DNA of 64,000 bases from Paraburkholderia sp. BL25I1N1 (GTDB taxonomy: Bacteria > Pseudomonadota > Gammaproteobacteria > Burkholderiales > Burkholderiaceae): positions 310,001 through 374,000 of the forward strand of contig NZ_PVZB01000001.1 in assembly GCF_003002025.1 (NCBI RefSeq), in the 5' to 3' direction. The notes below the pieces were generated by a model, which worked only from the letters and a program-made list of their open reading frames with translations, was not told where the DNA came from and did not search any database. A program made the translations under genes and the position numbers. Numbering within the stretch: the first letter of the stretch is position 1; every line of letters starts with the position of its first letter. Below, one piece after another: positions 16,816-25,658 of the stretch.

Positions 16816-17820
16816 TTACGCGACCCATTCCGTTATCACCGGCGTATCGAGCATTGGAGCGGACTCGCGTTCTTCGAGCGTGCGCTTCGTGCAGGTTGCG
16901 TCCAGACTGCCACGTCCGCTCAATAACGGACAACGGTCGAACAGCTCCGCGATCCAGTCTACGAAAACGCGGACTTTAGGCGACAGATGCCGGCTGTGCG
17001 GATAGACTGCCGAAATTGGCATCGGCAAGGGCTTCAGTTCCGGCAGCACTTCGACCAGTTGACCCGACCGCAGATGCGGCAGCACCATGAAGAGCGCAGG
17101 CTGAATCAGGCCGAAGCCTTCCAACCCGCAGGTCACGTAGGCGTCCGCGTCGTTCACCGAGACGATGCTCTTCATTTTCACTTCAACTTCTTTGCCATCA
17201 ACCATGAAGGCCCAATCGAGCGTGCGACCCGTGCGGCTCGAAAAGTAATTGACTGCTTTGTGATTCTCCAGGTCTTCGAGCGATTTCGGCATGCCCGCGC
17301 GCTCGATGTAGTCGGGGGCCGCGCAGGTCACGCCCTCAAACAGACCGATTCGACGCGCCACCAGCGAGGAATCCTGTAGCGCGCCGACCCGCACCACGCA
17401 ATCCACGCCTTCCTGCAACAGGTCAACCGGCCGGTCCGTCAGGCCGAGTTGCAGATCGATGTCCGGATAGCGCGTGTGGAATTCACACAGCGAAGGAATC
17501 ACCAGCAAGCGGCCGATCGACCCCGGCATGTCGATGCGCAGCTTGCCGTGCGGCTTTTTATTGCCGCTTTGAAAACTGGCCTCGGTCTCTTCGACGTCCG
17601 CGAGGATGCGCACGCAGCGTTCGTAGTACGCCGCGCCGTCCGGCGTGAGCGACAAACGGCGCGTGGTCCGATGCATCAGACGCGTGCCGAGGAACGCTTC
17701 GAGGTTCTGAATAATCGTGGTAACCGATGCGCGCGGCAAGTCGAGCGTTTCCGCTGCACGGGTAAAGCTGTTGGTGTCGACAACACGAGTGAACACTTGC
17801 ATGGCCTGAAGCCGGTCCAT
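16816..17820 (-). CDS. LysR-type regulator of the efflux operon (CeoR/BpeT-like)
   Basis: The 334-residue protein has an N-terminal winged HTH (residues 1-60, FTRAAETLDLPRASVTTIIQ) and a periplasmic-binding-like effector domain (90-300). It is divergent from the llpE-RND-outer-membrane-factor operon, exactly the layout of Burkholderia ceoR/bpeT, whose products activate chloramphenicol, trimethoprim and quinolone efflux and respond to salicylate in B. cenocepacia. The ATG at 17820 has GGAGG upstream. A perfect palindrome at 17882-17899 in the shared intergenic region is the likely binding site. Assignment is by synteny and family. Confidence 0.82.
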   Translation of the reverse strand: MDRLQAMQVFTRVVDTNSFTRAAETLDLPRASVTTIIQNLEAFLGTRLMHRTTRRLSLTPDGAAYYERCVRILADVEETEASFQSGNKKPHGKLRIDMPGSIGRLLVIPSLCEFHTRYPDIDLQLGLTDRPVDLLQEGVDCVVRVGALQDSSLVARRIGLFEGVTCAAPDYIERAGMPKSLEDLENHKAVNYFSSRTGRTLDWAFMVDGKEVEVKMKSIVSVNDADAYVTCGLEGFGLIQPALFMVLPHLRSGQLVEVLPELKPLPMPISAVYPHSRHLSPKVRVFVDWIAELFDRCPLLSGRGSLDATCTKRTLEERESAPMLDTPVITEWVA

Positions 17821-17881
17821 TGCAGACCTCCAATAGGGGCTGGCGCACTGAGCAGGAAAGGACTCCACCACGAATCCGCGG

Positions 17882-17899
17882 ACAATCGCATTCGATTGT
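17882..17899. promoter_or_regulatory. LysR operator candidate for the efflux operon
   Basis: ACAATCG-catt-CGATTGT is a perfect seven-base inverted repeat with a four-base spacer, centred about 70 bases upstream of the LysR start and 92 bases upstream of the llpE start. Dyads of this size between divergent LysR and target genes are the usual recognition sites. Confidence 0.6.
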
Positions 17900-17982
17900 T
17901 CAGGGGCGCCGAATTGTGTTGCCGGATTATAGGCATTTATTTACGAGTCTGCCGAACCCACAATTCGCACCATTGAAGTTCT

Positions 17983-18858
17983 ATGCGCATTGCGCGGCTC
18001 GACATGGAAGCATTTAAACCGCCGTACTCCTTTGTGCCCGCCGGCAGCAGCCCGGCAGAGGCCGACAGCACGGCACTCGAAGTCACTGACGTGCAGATCG
18101 AAGGGCACGCGCAGGACATTACGTTGCGTCTGTACAGACAGGAAAAGAAAACCGCACTGCCGGTACTGCTTTATTTCCACGGTGGTGGATTTACAAGGGG
18201 CTCGATCGATCAGGCCGACTACGCCTCGCGCTATTTCGCAGAACACTTACCGGCTCTGGTCGTATCGGTCGGGTACTCGCTGGCGCCGCAGTTTCCGTTT
18301 CCGGCTGCGCCTGAAGACGCGCATCGCGCGGCGCTGTGGGTGCAGACCCGGGCGCGCGCGTTTGGCGGGAATAGCAAGAAGGTTGGCGTGGCCGGCCACG
18401 ACGCTGGCGGCCAGTTGGCCAATTGCCTCGCTTTCATCGCACGGGATCGCGGCGACGTGCGCATTTCCGCCCAAGCGCTGTTCGGGCCGATGCTCGATCC
18501 GAGCCTCACGCGCCTGGGCGACGAAAAGCGCCTCGGCTCGGACATCACGGCAAAAGAGTGCGCGGCGTGTTATCGCGCGTATCTGCCGCAAGCGTCGCAG
18601 CGTATGCATCCGTACGCCGCGCCGCTCGAATCGTCGCGTCTCGCGGGCCTGCCGGCCACGCTGATCGCGACGGCGCAAAACGACGTGCTGCATGTGGAGG
18701 CGGAGAAATACGCCAGCAGTCTGATCGACGCCGGTGTGCTGACCCAGGTGGTCCGCTATCCGAGTGTGTCGCATGCCGCGCTGGCCGATCATCCGCCCGC
18801 CTTGCAGGAAGCGGTGCGATTTTTTCAGTGGCGCTTCGATGCACGCGCCCATCGCTGA
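17983..18858 (+). CDS. llpE: LlpE-like alpha/beta hydrolase of the efflux operon
   Basis: The 291-residue protein resembles hormone-sensitive-lipase esterases: it has the oxyanion motif YFHGGGFTRG, the C-terminal acid region NDVLHVEAEKY and the histidine in SVSHAALADHPP. The nucleophile elbow, normally GDSAGG, reads GHDAGG, so an aspartate replaces serine. In ceo operons a lipase-like gene llpE lies at this place before the RND genes. With Asp as nucleophile it may be inactive as a lipase or use a haloalkane-dehalogenase/epoxide-hydrolase type ester mechanism (inference). The start could also be the ATG at 18004. It is 45 bases before the pump gene. Confidence 0.8.
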   Translation: MRIARLDMEAFKPPYSFVPAGSSPAEADSTALEVTDVQIEGHAQDITLRLYRQEKKTALPVLLYFHGGGFTRGSIDQADYASRYFAEHLPALVVSVGYSLAPQFPFPAAPEDAHRAALWVQTRARAFGGNSKKVGVAGHDAGGQLANCLAFIARDRGDVRISAQALFGPMLDPSLTRLGDEKRLGSDITAKECAACYRAYLPQASQRMHPYAAPLESSRLAGLPATLIATAQNDVLHVEAEKYASSLIDAGVLTQVVRYPSVSHAALADHPPALQEAVRFFQWRFDARAHR

Positions 18859-18903
18859 AACAGAAATAAGCAGAACTTTAATCAACGATCTCGGGAGCTT
18901 CAC

Positions 18904-20160
18904 ATGACTATCCTTCCTCTTTCCCGTCGCCGCGTGGCGATTGCCGCACTTGCTGTCATCGTCGTGGCCGGGCTGGGCACGTTCGGCGCGATCCGCGTGG
19001 ACGCGAGCTCGCCCGCCGCGCCAACCATCGTGCCGGAAGTCGATGTGGCCACGGTGGTGCAAAAAACGATCACCGATTGGCAAAGCTACTCGGGCCGTCT
19101 CGAAGCCGTCGAGAAAGTGGACGTGCGTTCGCAAGTGCCGGGCACCATCGTGTCCGTCAACTTCAAGGACGGCGCGCTCGTGAAGAAGGGCGACACGCTG
19201 TTCGTGATCGACCCGCGTCCGTACGCGGCCGAACTGGATCGCGCGGAAGCGCAACTGGCTGCCGCGCAGGCGCGCACGGGCTACACGCAAAGCGATTGGG
19301 AGCGCGCGCAACGCCTGATCACCGACAACGCGATCGCCAAGCGTGACTATGACGAGAAGCAGAACGCCGCGCGTGAGGCGAGCGCCAACCTGAAGGCCGC
19401 GCAAGCCGCCGTCGAAACCGCCCGCATCAATCTCGGCTACACCAGGATTGTCGCGCCAGTGTCGGGCCGTGTGTCGCGTGCGGAAATCACGGTGGGCAAC
19501 GTGATCTCGGCCGGCGCGTCTGCTGCGCCGCTGACCACGCTGGTGTCGGTGTCGCCGATCTACGCATCGTTCGACGCGGACGAACAAACCTATCTGCAAT
19601 ACCTGAGCCGGGCGAAAGACGGCAGCAAGGTGCCGGTGGAACTCGGTCTCGCGGACGAAAGCGGTTACTCGCGCAGCGGCGTGATCGAATCGGTGGACAA
19701 CCGCCTCGACACGTCGTCGGGCACGATTCGCGTGCGCGCGCGTTTCGATAACCAGGATGGTGCGTTGATTCCCGGTTTGTATGCGCGAGTGAAGGTCGGC
19801 GGCAGCGAGCCGCATCCGGCGCTGTTGATCGACGACGCCGCGGTCGGCACCGACCAGGACAAGAAGTTCGTGCTGGTGGTCGATCAAGGCAATCACGTCG
19901 TGTATCGCACGATCGACGTGGGCGGCATGCAGGGCAATCTGCGCGTGGTGAAGGGCGGCCTGAAGGCGACTGACCGCATTGTCGTGAACGGCATCCAGCG
20001 TGTGCGTCCCGGTGATGCGGTGCGCGCGCACATGGTGCCGATGACAACGGATGGCGATCCGAACAGCGCGCCGCTTGCGGAAAAGCAGACGCCCGCACAA
20101 GCGCAATCGCAGTCGCAGGCCCAAACGCAAACGCGCACCAAAGCGGACAAGAATTCGTGA
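18904..20160 (+). CDS. RND efflux periplasmic adaptor (CeoA/BpeE-like)
   Basis: The 418-residue membrane fusion protein has an N-terminal membrane anchor (about residues 10-32, no lipobox), a biotinyl-lipoyl domain split by an alpha-hairpin (about 60-190, GTIVSVNFKDGALVKKGD and GYTRIVAPVSGRVS), a beta-barrel and a membrane-proximal domain. It links the inner-membrane pump to the outer-membrane channel, like MexE. The C-terminal 20-30 residues are low complexity, rich in Gln, Ser and Thr, and look like a flexible tail. It is the second gene of the llpE operon. Confidence 0.92.
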   Translation: MTILPLSRRRVAIAALAVIVVAGLGTFGAIRVDASSPAAPTIVPEVDVATVVQKTITDWQSYSGRLEAVEKVDVRSQVPGTIVSVNFKDGALVKKGDTLFVIDPRPYAAELDRAEAQLAAAQARTGYTQSDWERAQRLITDNAIAKRDYDEKQNAAREASANLKAAQAAVETARINLGYTRIVAPVSGRVSRAEITVGNVISAGASAAPLTTLVSVSPIYASFDADEQTYLQYLSRAKDGSKVPVELGLADESGYSRSGVIESVDNRLDTSSGTIRVRARFDNQDGALIPGLYARVKVGGSEPHPALLIDDAAVGTDQDKKFVLVVDQGNHVVYRTIDVGGMQGNLRVVKGGLKATDRIVVNGIQRVRPGDAVRAHMVPMTTDGDPNSAPLAEKQTPAQAQSQSQAQTQTRTKADKNS

Positions 20161-20216
20161 GCCTCGCGCGCCGTGGCCTGACTGCGCGGCGCACGCTCCA
20201 ACGTTAAGAGCTTCCC

Positions 20217-23200
20217 ATGAACATATCCAAATTCTTCATCGATCGGCCGATCTTTGCTGGCGTGTTGTCGGTATTGATCCTGCTGGGCGGCATCATTGCG
20301 CTCTTCAAGCTGCCGATTTCGGAGTATCCGGAAGTGGTGCCGCCGTCGGTGGTAGTCCACGCGCAATATCCGGGCGCGAACCCGAAAGTGATCGCCGAAG
20401 CGGTCGCGGCGCCTCTCGAAGAGCAGATCAACGGCGTCGAGAACATGCTTTACATGCAGTCGCAAGCAAATAGCGACGGCAATCTCACGCTTACGGTGAC
20501 CTTCAAGCTCGGCACCAATCCTGACCTCGCGACGCAACTCGTGCAGAACCGCGTGAATCAGGCGCTGCCGCGTTTGCCGGAAGACGTGCAGCGGCTCGGC
20601 ATCACGACGATCAAAAGCTCGCCCACGCTGACCATGGTGGTGCACTTGATCTCGCCGAACAATCGCTACGACATGACGTATCTGCGCAACTACGCGCTGT
20701 TGAACGTCAAGGACCGGCTCGCGCGGATCCAGGGCGTCGGCGAAGTGCAGTTGTGGGGTTCGGGCGACTACGCGATGCGCGTCTGGCTCGATCCGCAGAA
20801 AGTGTCGCAACGCGGCTTGACGGCGACCGAGGTGGTCAATGCGATCCGTGAGCAGAACATTCAGGTGGCGGCCGGTGTGATCGGCGCATCGCCTTCGGTG
20901 CCGGGCACGCAATTGCAGTTGTCGGTGAACGCGCGCGGCCGTCTCAAGACTGAGGGCGAATTCGGCGACATCATCGTCAAGACCACGCCGGACGGTGGCG
21001 TGACCTACCTGAAAGATATTGCGCGGATCGAACTCGCGGCTTCGGAATACGGCCTGCGTTCGCTGCTCGATAACAAGCCGGCGGTGGCGCTGGCCATCAA
21101 CCAGGCACCGGGCGCGAACTCGCTCGCGATTTCCGATCAGGTGCGCTCCGCGATGAAGGAACTCGCGGAAGACATGCCGGCGGGTGTCGAATACAAGATC
21201 GTCTACGACCCGACGCAGTTCGTGCGCTCGAGTATCGAGGCGGTCGTGCATACGCTGCTCGAAGCGATCGCGCTGGTGGTGATCGTGGTGATCGTATTCC
21301 TGCAGACGTGGCGTGCTTCGATCATTCCGTTGATCGCGGTGCCGGTGTCGATTGTCGGGACGTTCTCGTTGCTGCTCGCGTTCGGCTTCTCGATCAACGC
21401 GTTGTCATTGTTCGGCATGGTGCTCGCCATCGGGATCGTGGTGGACGATGCGATTGTGGTGGTGGAGAACGTCGAGCGGAATATCGAAAACGGGCTCAGT
21501 GCGCGTGATGCCACGTATAAGGCGATGCAGGAAGTGAGCGGGCCGATTATCGCGATTGCGCTGACGCTCGTCGCCGTGTTCGTGCCGCTCGCGTTCATGA
21601 CCGGTTTGACGGGTCAGTTCTACAAGCAGTTTGCGATGACCATCGCGATCTCGACGGTGATCTCGGCGTTCAACTCGCTGACCTTGTCGCCGGCGCTGTC
21701 CGCGATGCTGTTGCGCAGCCACGGCGCGAAGGAAGACTTCCTGACGCGTGTGATGAATCGCCTGCTGGGTGGTTTCTTCAAGCGCTTCAACAAGGTCTTT
21801 CATCGCGGTTCGACGGCGTATGGCCGCGGCGTGACCGGCGTGCTGCGTCGTAAGGGCGCGATGCTCGCGGTCTACGCGATCCTGCTGGGCGCGACCGTGC
21901 TGATCTCGCGCGTGGTGCCGGGCGGCTTCGTGCCCGCGCAGGACAAGGAGTACCTGATTGCGTTCGCGCAATTGCCGAACGGCGCGTCGCTGGATCGCAC
22001 GGAGAAAGTGATTCGCGACATGAGCTCGATCGCGCTGAAGCAGCCCGGCGTGGAGAGCGCGGTGGCGTTCCCGGGTCTGTCGGTGAATGGCTTCACGAAT
22101 AGCTCCAGCGCGGGCATCGTGTTCGTCACGCTCAAGCCTTTCAAGGATCGTGGCAGCAAGAAGCTCTCGGCCGGTGCGATTGCCGGTGCGCTGAATCAGC
22201 AATACGGTGCGATCAAGGATTCGTTCGTCGCGGTGTTCCCGCCGCCACCCGTGCTCGGTCTCGGCACGCTCGGCGGCTTCAAGATGCAGCTGGAGGATCA
22301 CGGCGCGCTCGGTTACGCGGAGTTGAACAAGGCCGCGGAAGCATTCGTGAAGAAGGCCGCGCAAACGCCTGAACTCGGCCCGACCTTCTCGAGCTATCAG
22401 ATCAACGTGCCGCAACTGAACGTGGATCTCGACCGTGTGAAGGCCAAGCAGCTCGGCGTGCCGGTCACGGACGTGTTCAACACGATGCAGATCTATCTGG
22501 GCTCGCTGTATGTGAACGACTTCAACCGCTTTGGCCGCGTGTATCAGGTGCGGGTGCAGGCGGACGCACCGTTCCGTCAGCGTGCCGACGACATCCTGCA
22601 ACTGAAGACGCGCAATGCCGCTGGCGACATGGTGCCGTTGTCGTCGCTGGTGACGGTGACGCCGACCTTCGGTCCGGAAATGGTGGTGCGTTACAACGGC
22701 TACACGGCTGCCGACATCAACGGTGGACCGGCGCCGGGCTTCTCGTCGGGCCAGGCACAAGCCGCGGCCGAACGCGTGGCGGCGGAAGTCTTGCCGCATG
22801 GTGTGAAGCTCGAGTGGACCGACCTGACGTATCAGCAGATTCTGGCCGGCAATGCGGGCTTGTGGGTGTTCCCGATCAGCGTGCTGCTCGTGTTCCTCGT
22901 GCTTGCCGCACTGTATGAAAGCCTGACGCTGCCGCTCGCGGTGATCCTGATCGTGCCGATGAGCGTGCTGTCCGCGCTGACTGGCGTGTGGCTCACGGGC
23001 GGTGACAACAACATCTTCACGCAGATCGGTTTGATGGTGCTGGTGGGCTTGTCGGCGAAGAACGCGATTCTGATCGTCGAGTTCGCTCGCGAACTGGAGC
23101 ATGACGGGCATACGCCGCTGTCGGCGGCAATCGAGGCGAGCCGCCTGCGTCTGCGGCCGATTCTGATGACGTCGATCGCATTCATCATGGGCGTGGTGCC

Positions 23201-23402
23201 GCTGGTGCTGTCGAGCGGAGCCGGTTCGGAGATGCGTCATGCGATGGGTATCGCGGTGTTCTTCGGCATGCTTGGCGTCACGCTGTTCGGTCTGATGCTG
23301 ACCCCTGTGTTCTATGTGGTGCTGCGTACGCTGGCGGGCGGAACGATTCACGTCGCGCAGAAAGATTCGCCGCACTATGGCGCGCCGGTGACGGACGCTT
23401 GA
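20217..23402 (+). CDS. RND multidrug efflux transporter (CeoB/BpeF-like)
   Basis: The 1,061-residue inner-membrane pump has the HAE-1 architecture: one N-terminal helix, a large periplasmic loop, the proton-relay pair DD in GIVVDDAIVVVENVERN (fourth helix), a second periplasmic loop and the relay lysine in GLSAKNAILIVEFA (tenth helix). Length and motifs match MexF/BpeF. It trades protons for drugs such as chloramphenicol, trimethoprim and fluoroquinolones in characterised homologues. It is 56 bases after the adaptor and 13 bases before the channel gene. Confidence 0.94.
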   Translation: MNISKFFIDRPIFAGVLSVLILLGGIIALFKLPISEYPEVVPPSVVVHAQYPGANPKVIAEAVAAPLEEQINGVENMLYMQSQANSDGNLTLTVTFKLGTNPDLATQLVQNRVNQALPRLPEDVQRLGITTIKSSPTLTMVVHLISPNNRYDMTYLRNYALLNVKDRLARIQGVGEVQLWGSGDYAMRVWLDPQKVSQRGLTATEVVNAIREQNIQVAAGVIGASPSVPGTQLQLSVNARGRLKTEGEFGDIIVKTTPDGGVTYLKDIARIELAASEYGLRSLLDNKPAVALAINQAPGANSLAISDQVRSAMKELAEDMPAGVEYKIVYDPTQFVRSSIEAVVHTLLEAIALVVIVVIVFLQTWRASIIPLIAVPVSIVGTFSLLLAFGFSINALSLFGMVLAIGIVVDDAIVVVENVERNIENGLSARDATYKAMQEVSGPIIAIALTLVAVFVPLAFMTGLTGQFYKQFAMTIAISTVISAFNSLTLSPALSAMLLRSHGAKEDFLTRVMNRLLGGFFKRFNKVFHRGSTAYGRGVTGVLRRKGAMLAVYAILLGATVLISRVVPGGFVPAQDKEYLIAFAQLPNGASLDRTEKVIRDMSSIALKQPGVESAVAFPGLSVNGFTNSSSAGIVFVTLKPFKDRGSKKLSAGAIAGALNQQYGAIKDSFVAVFPPPPVLGLGTLGGFKMQLEDHGALGYAELNKAAEAFVKKAAQTPELGPTFSSYQINVPQLNVDLDRVKAKQLGVPVTDVFNTMQIYLGSLYVNDFNRFGRVYQVRVQADAPFRQRADDILQLKTRNAAGDMVPLSSLVTVTPTFGPEMVVRYNGYTAADINGGPAPGFSSGQAQAAAERVAAEVLPHGVKLEWTDLTYQQILAGNAGLWVFPISVLLVFLVLAALYESLTLPLAVILIVPMSVLSALTGVWLTGGDNNIFTQIGLMVLVGLSAKNAILIVEFARELEHDGHTPLSAAIEASRLRLRPILMTSIAFIMGVVPLVLSSGAGSEMRHAMGIAVFFGMLGVTLFGLMLTPVFYVVLRTLAGGTIHVAQKDSPHYGAPVTDA

Positions 23403-23415
23403 GGAGAAAACAATA

Positions 23416-25008
23416 ATGAAACGCTATGAATCTTTGAGCGGGTGGGGCCGGGCGGCTGCCAGCGGTTTGCTGGTCGCGTTGCTCGCCGCCTGCTCCCTGG
23501 AGCCGACTTATAAGCGGCCTGAAGTGGATGCGCCGGCTGCGTTCAAGGAAGCGCCCGCGGCGTCGGCTGCTGCGGCGCCCTCGGGGGCGTCGGGTGTATC
23601 GGCGCAGGACAACGGCACCTGGAAACAGGCCCAGCCCGCCGACGACGCGCATCGCGGCGAATGGTGGACGATATTCGGCGACCCGCAACTCAATGCACTC
23701 GAAGAGCAGGCGTCCGCCGCGAATCAGGACCTGAAGGCGGCCGCGGCGCGCGTGCAGCAGGCGCGTGCGGTCACGCAAGCGGCGAAGTCGGACTGGTTCC
23801 CGAAGCTCGATGCGGGCTTCGGCCCGACGCGCCAGCGTGCGTCGGCGGCGTCGCAATTTCAGCCGGATAGCGCGGGAGGCACCAACGCCACGATCTGGCG
23901 CGCGCAAACCACCGCGTCGTACGAAGCGGATCTGTTCGGGCGGGTCGGCTCGAACGTGAACGCGTCGCGTTCGGACGAGCAGCAAAGCGAAGCGCTGTTC
24001 CGTTCGGTGCAATTGTCCTTGCAGGCAGACGTCGCGCAGAACTACTTCCAGTTGCGCGAGCTCGATACGGATCAGGACCTGTACCGTCGTACCGTGGCGT
24101 TGCGTGAGGACACGCTGAAGCTGGTCGAACGGCGCTTCAAGGAAGGCGATATCGGCGAGCTGGATGTATCGCGGGCCCGCAATGAACTGGCGAGCGCGCG
24201 TGCGGATGCCGTGGGCGTGGCGCGTCAGCGCGCGGCATCGGAACATAGCCTCGCGATTCTGCTTGGCAAGCCGCCGGCGGATTTCTCGTTCGCGGAAGCG
24301 CCGCTGGCTCCGGTGACGGTGCGTGTGCCGCCGGGCTTGCCTTCGGATTTGCTGGAACGCCGGCCGGATATTTCGGCGGCGGAGCGCGCGATGCAGGCGG
24401 CGAATGCGCGCGTCGGCCTCGCGAAGTCGGCGTTCTTCCCGAAACTCGACATCACCGGCGCAGCCGGTTTCGAATCGGCGACGCTCGGCGACCTGTTCAA
24501 GTGGTCGAGCCGCGCGTTCATTCTCGGACCGATTGCCGGCACGGCGTTAACGCTGCCTCTGTTCGACGGCGGCCGCCGCAAGGCGAATCTCGCGCAAGCC
24601 CGTTCGAAGTATGACGAGGACGTGGCGCAGTATCGTCAGCAGGTGCTGGTGGCGTTCCGTGAGGTGGAGGACAACCTGTCCGACTTGCGTTTGCTCGACG
24701 ATCAGATGCGCGAGCAGAACGACGCGGTTCAGGCCTCGCAACGGGCGGCGCATCTGTCGCGCACGCAGTACACGGAGGGTGCGGTCAGCTACCTGGACGT
24801 GATCGACGGCGAGCGGCAGGTGCTGACTTCGCAGCTGCAGGCGAGCCATTTGTCGGGCACGCAGGCGGTGGCGACCGTCAATCTGATTCGCGCGTTGGGC
24901 GGTGGCTGGGGTGATGTGAAGGCGACGGACACGGCGGTGGGTGCGGTTGCGCCGGCGTCGGCTCCGGTGGCGGCGGCCGCTACTGTGCAACAGGTGGCGA
25001 AGCAATAA
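23416..25008 (+). CDS. Outer-membrane efflux lipoprotein (OpcM/OprC-like)
   Basis: The 530-residue channel protein starts with a lipoprotein signal (lipobox LLAAC, Cys about residue 25) and has the duplicated NodT/OprM structure: long helical segments (LEEQASAANQDLKAAAARVQ and its second-half counterpart RPDISAAERAMQAANARVG). It forms the trimeric outer-membrane exit duct for the pump. It is the last gene of the operon and is followed by a strong terminator. GAGGAG lies upstream of the ATG. The tail is Ala/Pro/Val-rich. Confidence 0.92.
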   Translation: MKRYESLSGWGRAAASGLLVALLAACSLEPTYKRPEVDAPAAFKEAPAASAAAAPSGASGVSAQDNGTWKQAQPADDAHRGEWWTIFGDPQLNALEEQASAANQDLKAAAARVQQARAVTQAAKSDWFPKLDAGFGPTRQRASAASQFQPDSAGGTNATIWRAQTTASYEADLFGRVGSNVNASRSDEQQSEALFRSVQLSLQADVAQNYFQLRELDTDQDLYRRTVALREDTLKLVERRFKEGDIGELDVSRARNELASARADAVGVARQRAASEHSLAILLGKPPADFSFAEAPLAPVTVRVPPGLPSDLLERRPDISAAERAMQAANARVGLAKSAFFPKLDITGAAGFESATLGDLFKWSSRAFILGPIAGTALTLPLFDGGRRKANLAQARSKYDEDVAQYRQQVLVAFREVEDNLSDLRLLDDQMREQNDAVQASQRAAHLSRTQYTEGAVSYLDVIDGERQVLTSQLQASHLSGTQAVATVNLIRALGGGWGDVKATDTAVGAVAPASAPVAAAATVQQVAKQ

Positions 25009-25034
25009 ATCGTCGAATTACAGACGAGCGGTGG

Positions 25035-25070
25035 ACGCCGGGCCGCGCGAAAGCGCGGCCCGGCGTTTTT
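25035..25070 (+). terminator. Intrinsic terminator of the efflux operon
   Basis: ACGCCGGGCCGCGC-gaaa-GCGCGGCCCGGCGT is a 14-base stem with a stable GAAA tetraloop followed by TTTT, 26 bases after the outer-membrane-factor stop codon. Confidence 0.9.
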
Positions 25071-25134
25071 CGTTAACCGAATCCACATAGAAACCAGTGC
25101 GATGTGATCGCGTTGCAAATATTTCACATGTTGC

Positions 25135-25169
25135 GTTTATTGCGTTTGTGGCGAGAATTGACTTATACT
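25135..25169 (+). promoter_or_regulatory. Promoter of HTH-PIN module 2
   Basis: TTGCGT (25140-25145) and TATACT (25164-25169) are separated by 18 bases and end 21 bases before the antitoxin ATG. The sequence GTTTATTGCG across the -35 region (25135-25144) is identical to that in module 1. The preceding TTGCGTTTATTGCG contains a near-repeat of TTGCG. Confidence 0.5.
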
Positions 25170-25190
25170 CGAAGGTAATTGGAGTCGAAT

Positions 25191-25658
25191 ATGACAACCG
25201 CCACACCCGATCGCATCATCCTGTCGGACGACGACGCAAACGTGCTGTCTGCCGCAAGCCGCCTCATGGGCGCGGCGCTCGATCATTCGCGCGCGCACAG
25301 CGTCGCATTGGTCGAGGAGGGGGCGGACGGAGATCTCGCCCGTATCGAGGTGCCGCCCGCCACGCTGCGGGTGCTCTCGCGTGTGCTGGCCATGATGGCC
25401 AGTGAGCAGGTGTTCGTTCTCTATCCTGCCGACACCGAATTGACCACCAAGCAAGCGGCGGATTTGCTCGGCGTATCGCGGCCGTTTCTGATCGCTCGCC
25501 TTGAAGCCGGCGAACTGCCTTTCCGCAAGGTCGGGCGGCATCGCCGCATGTTGATGGACGACGTGATGCGCTACAAGGAAACCATGCGTGCAACACGCAA
25601 GAGCGCCTTGGACGAGATCGTGGCCGACAGCGAATCGATAGGCGGGTACGATCTGTAA
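25191..25658 (+). CDS. Excisionase-like HTH antitoxin (module 2)
   Basis: The 155-residue protein has a C-terminal excisionase/MerR-like HTH (TTKQAADLLGVSRPFLIARL, then FRKVGRHRRMLMDDVMRYK), matching the module 1 antitoxin block by block. The ATG at 25191 has TTGGAG upstream; the ATG at 25179 would put the ribosome site inside the gene. Its stop shares one base with the toxin start (TAATG). It probably binds its own promoter and neutralises the adjacent PIN protein (family inference). Confidence 0.8.
   Translation: MTTATPDRIILSDDDANVLSAASRLMGAALDHSRAHSVALVEEGADGDLARIEVPPATLRVLSRVLAMMASEQVFVLYPADTELTTKQAADLLGVSRPFLIARLEAGELPFRKVGRHRRMLMDDVMRYKETMRATRKSALDEIVADSESIGGYDL

Noticed and set aside
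21405..23375. A 656-codon open frame on the minus strand
   Set aside because: It lies entirely antisense to the RND pump gene and encodes His/Arg/Gln-rich noise.
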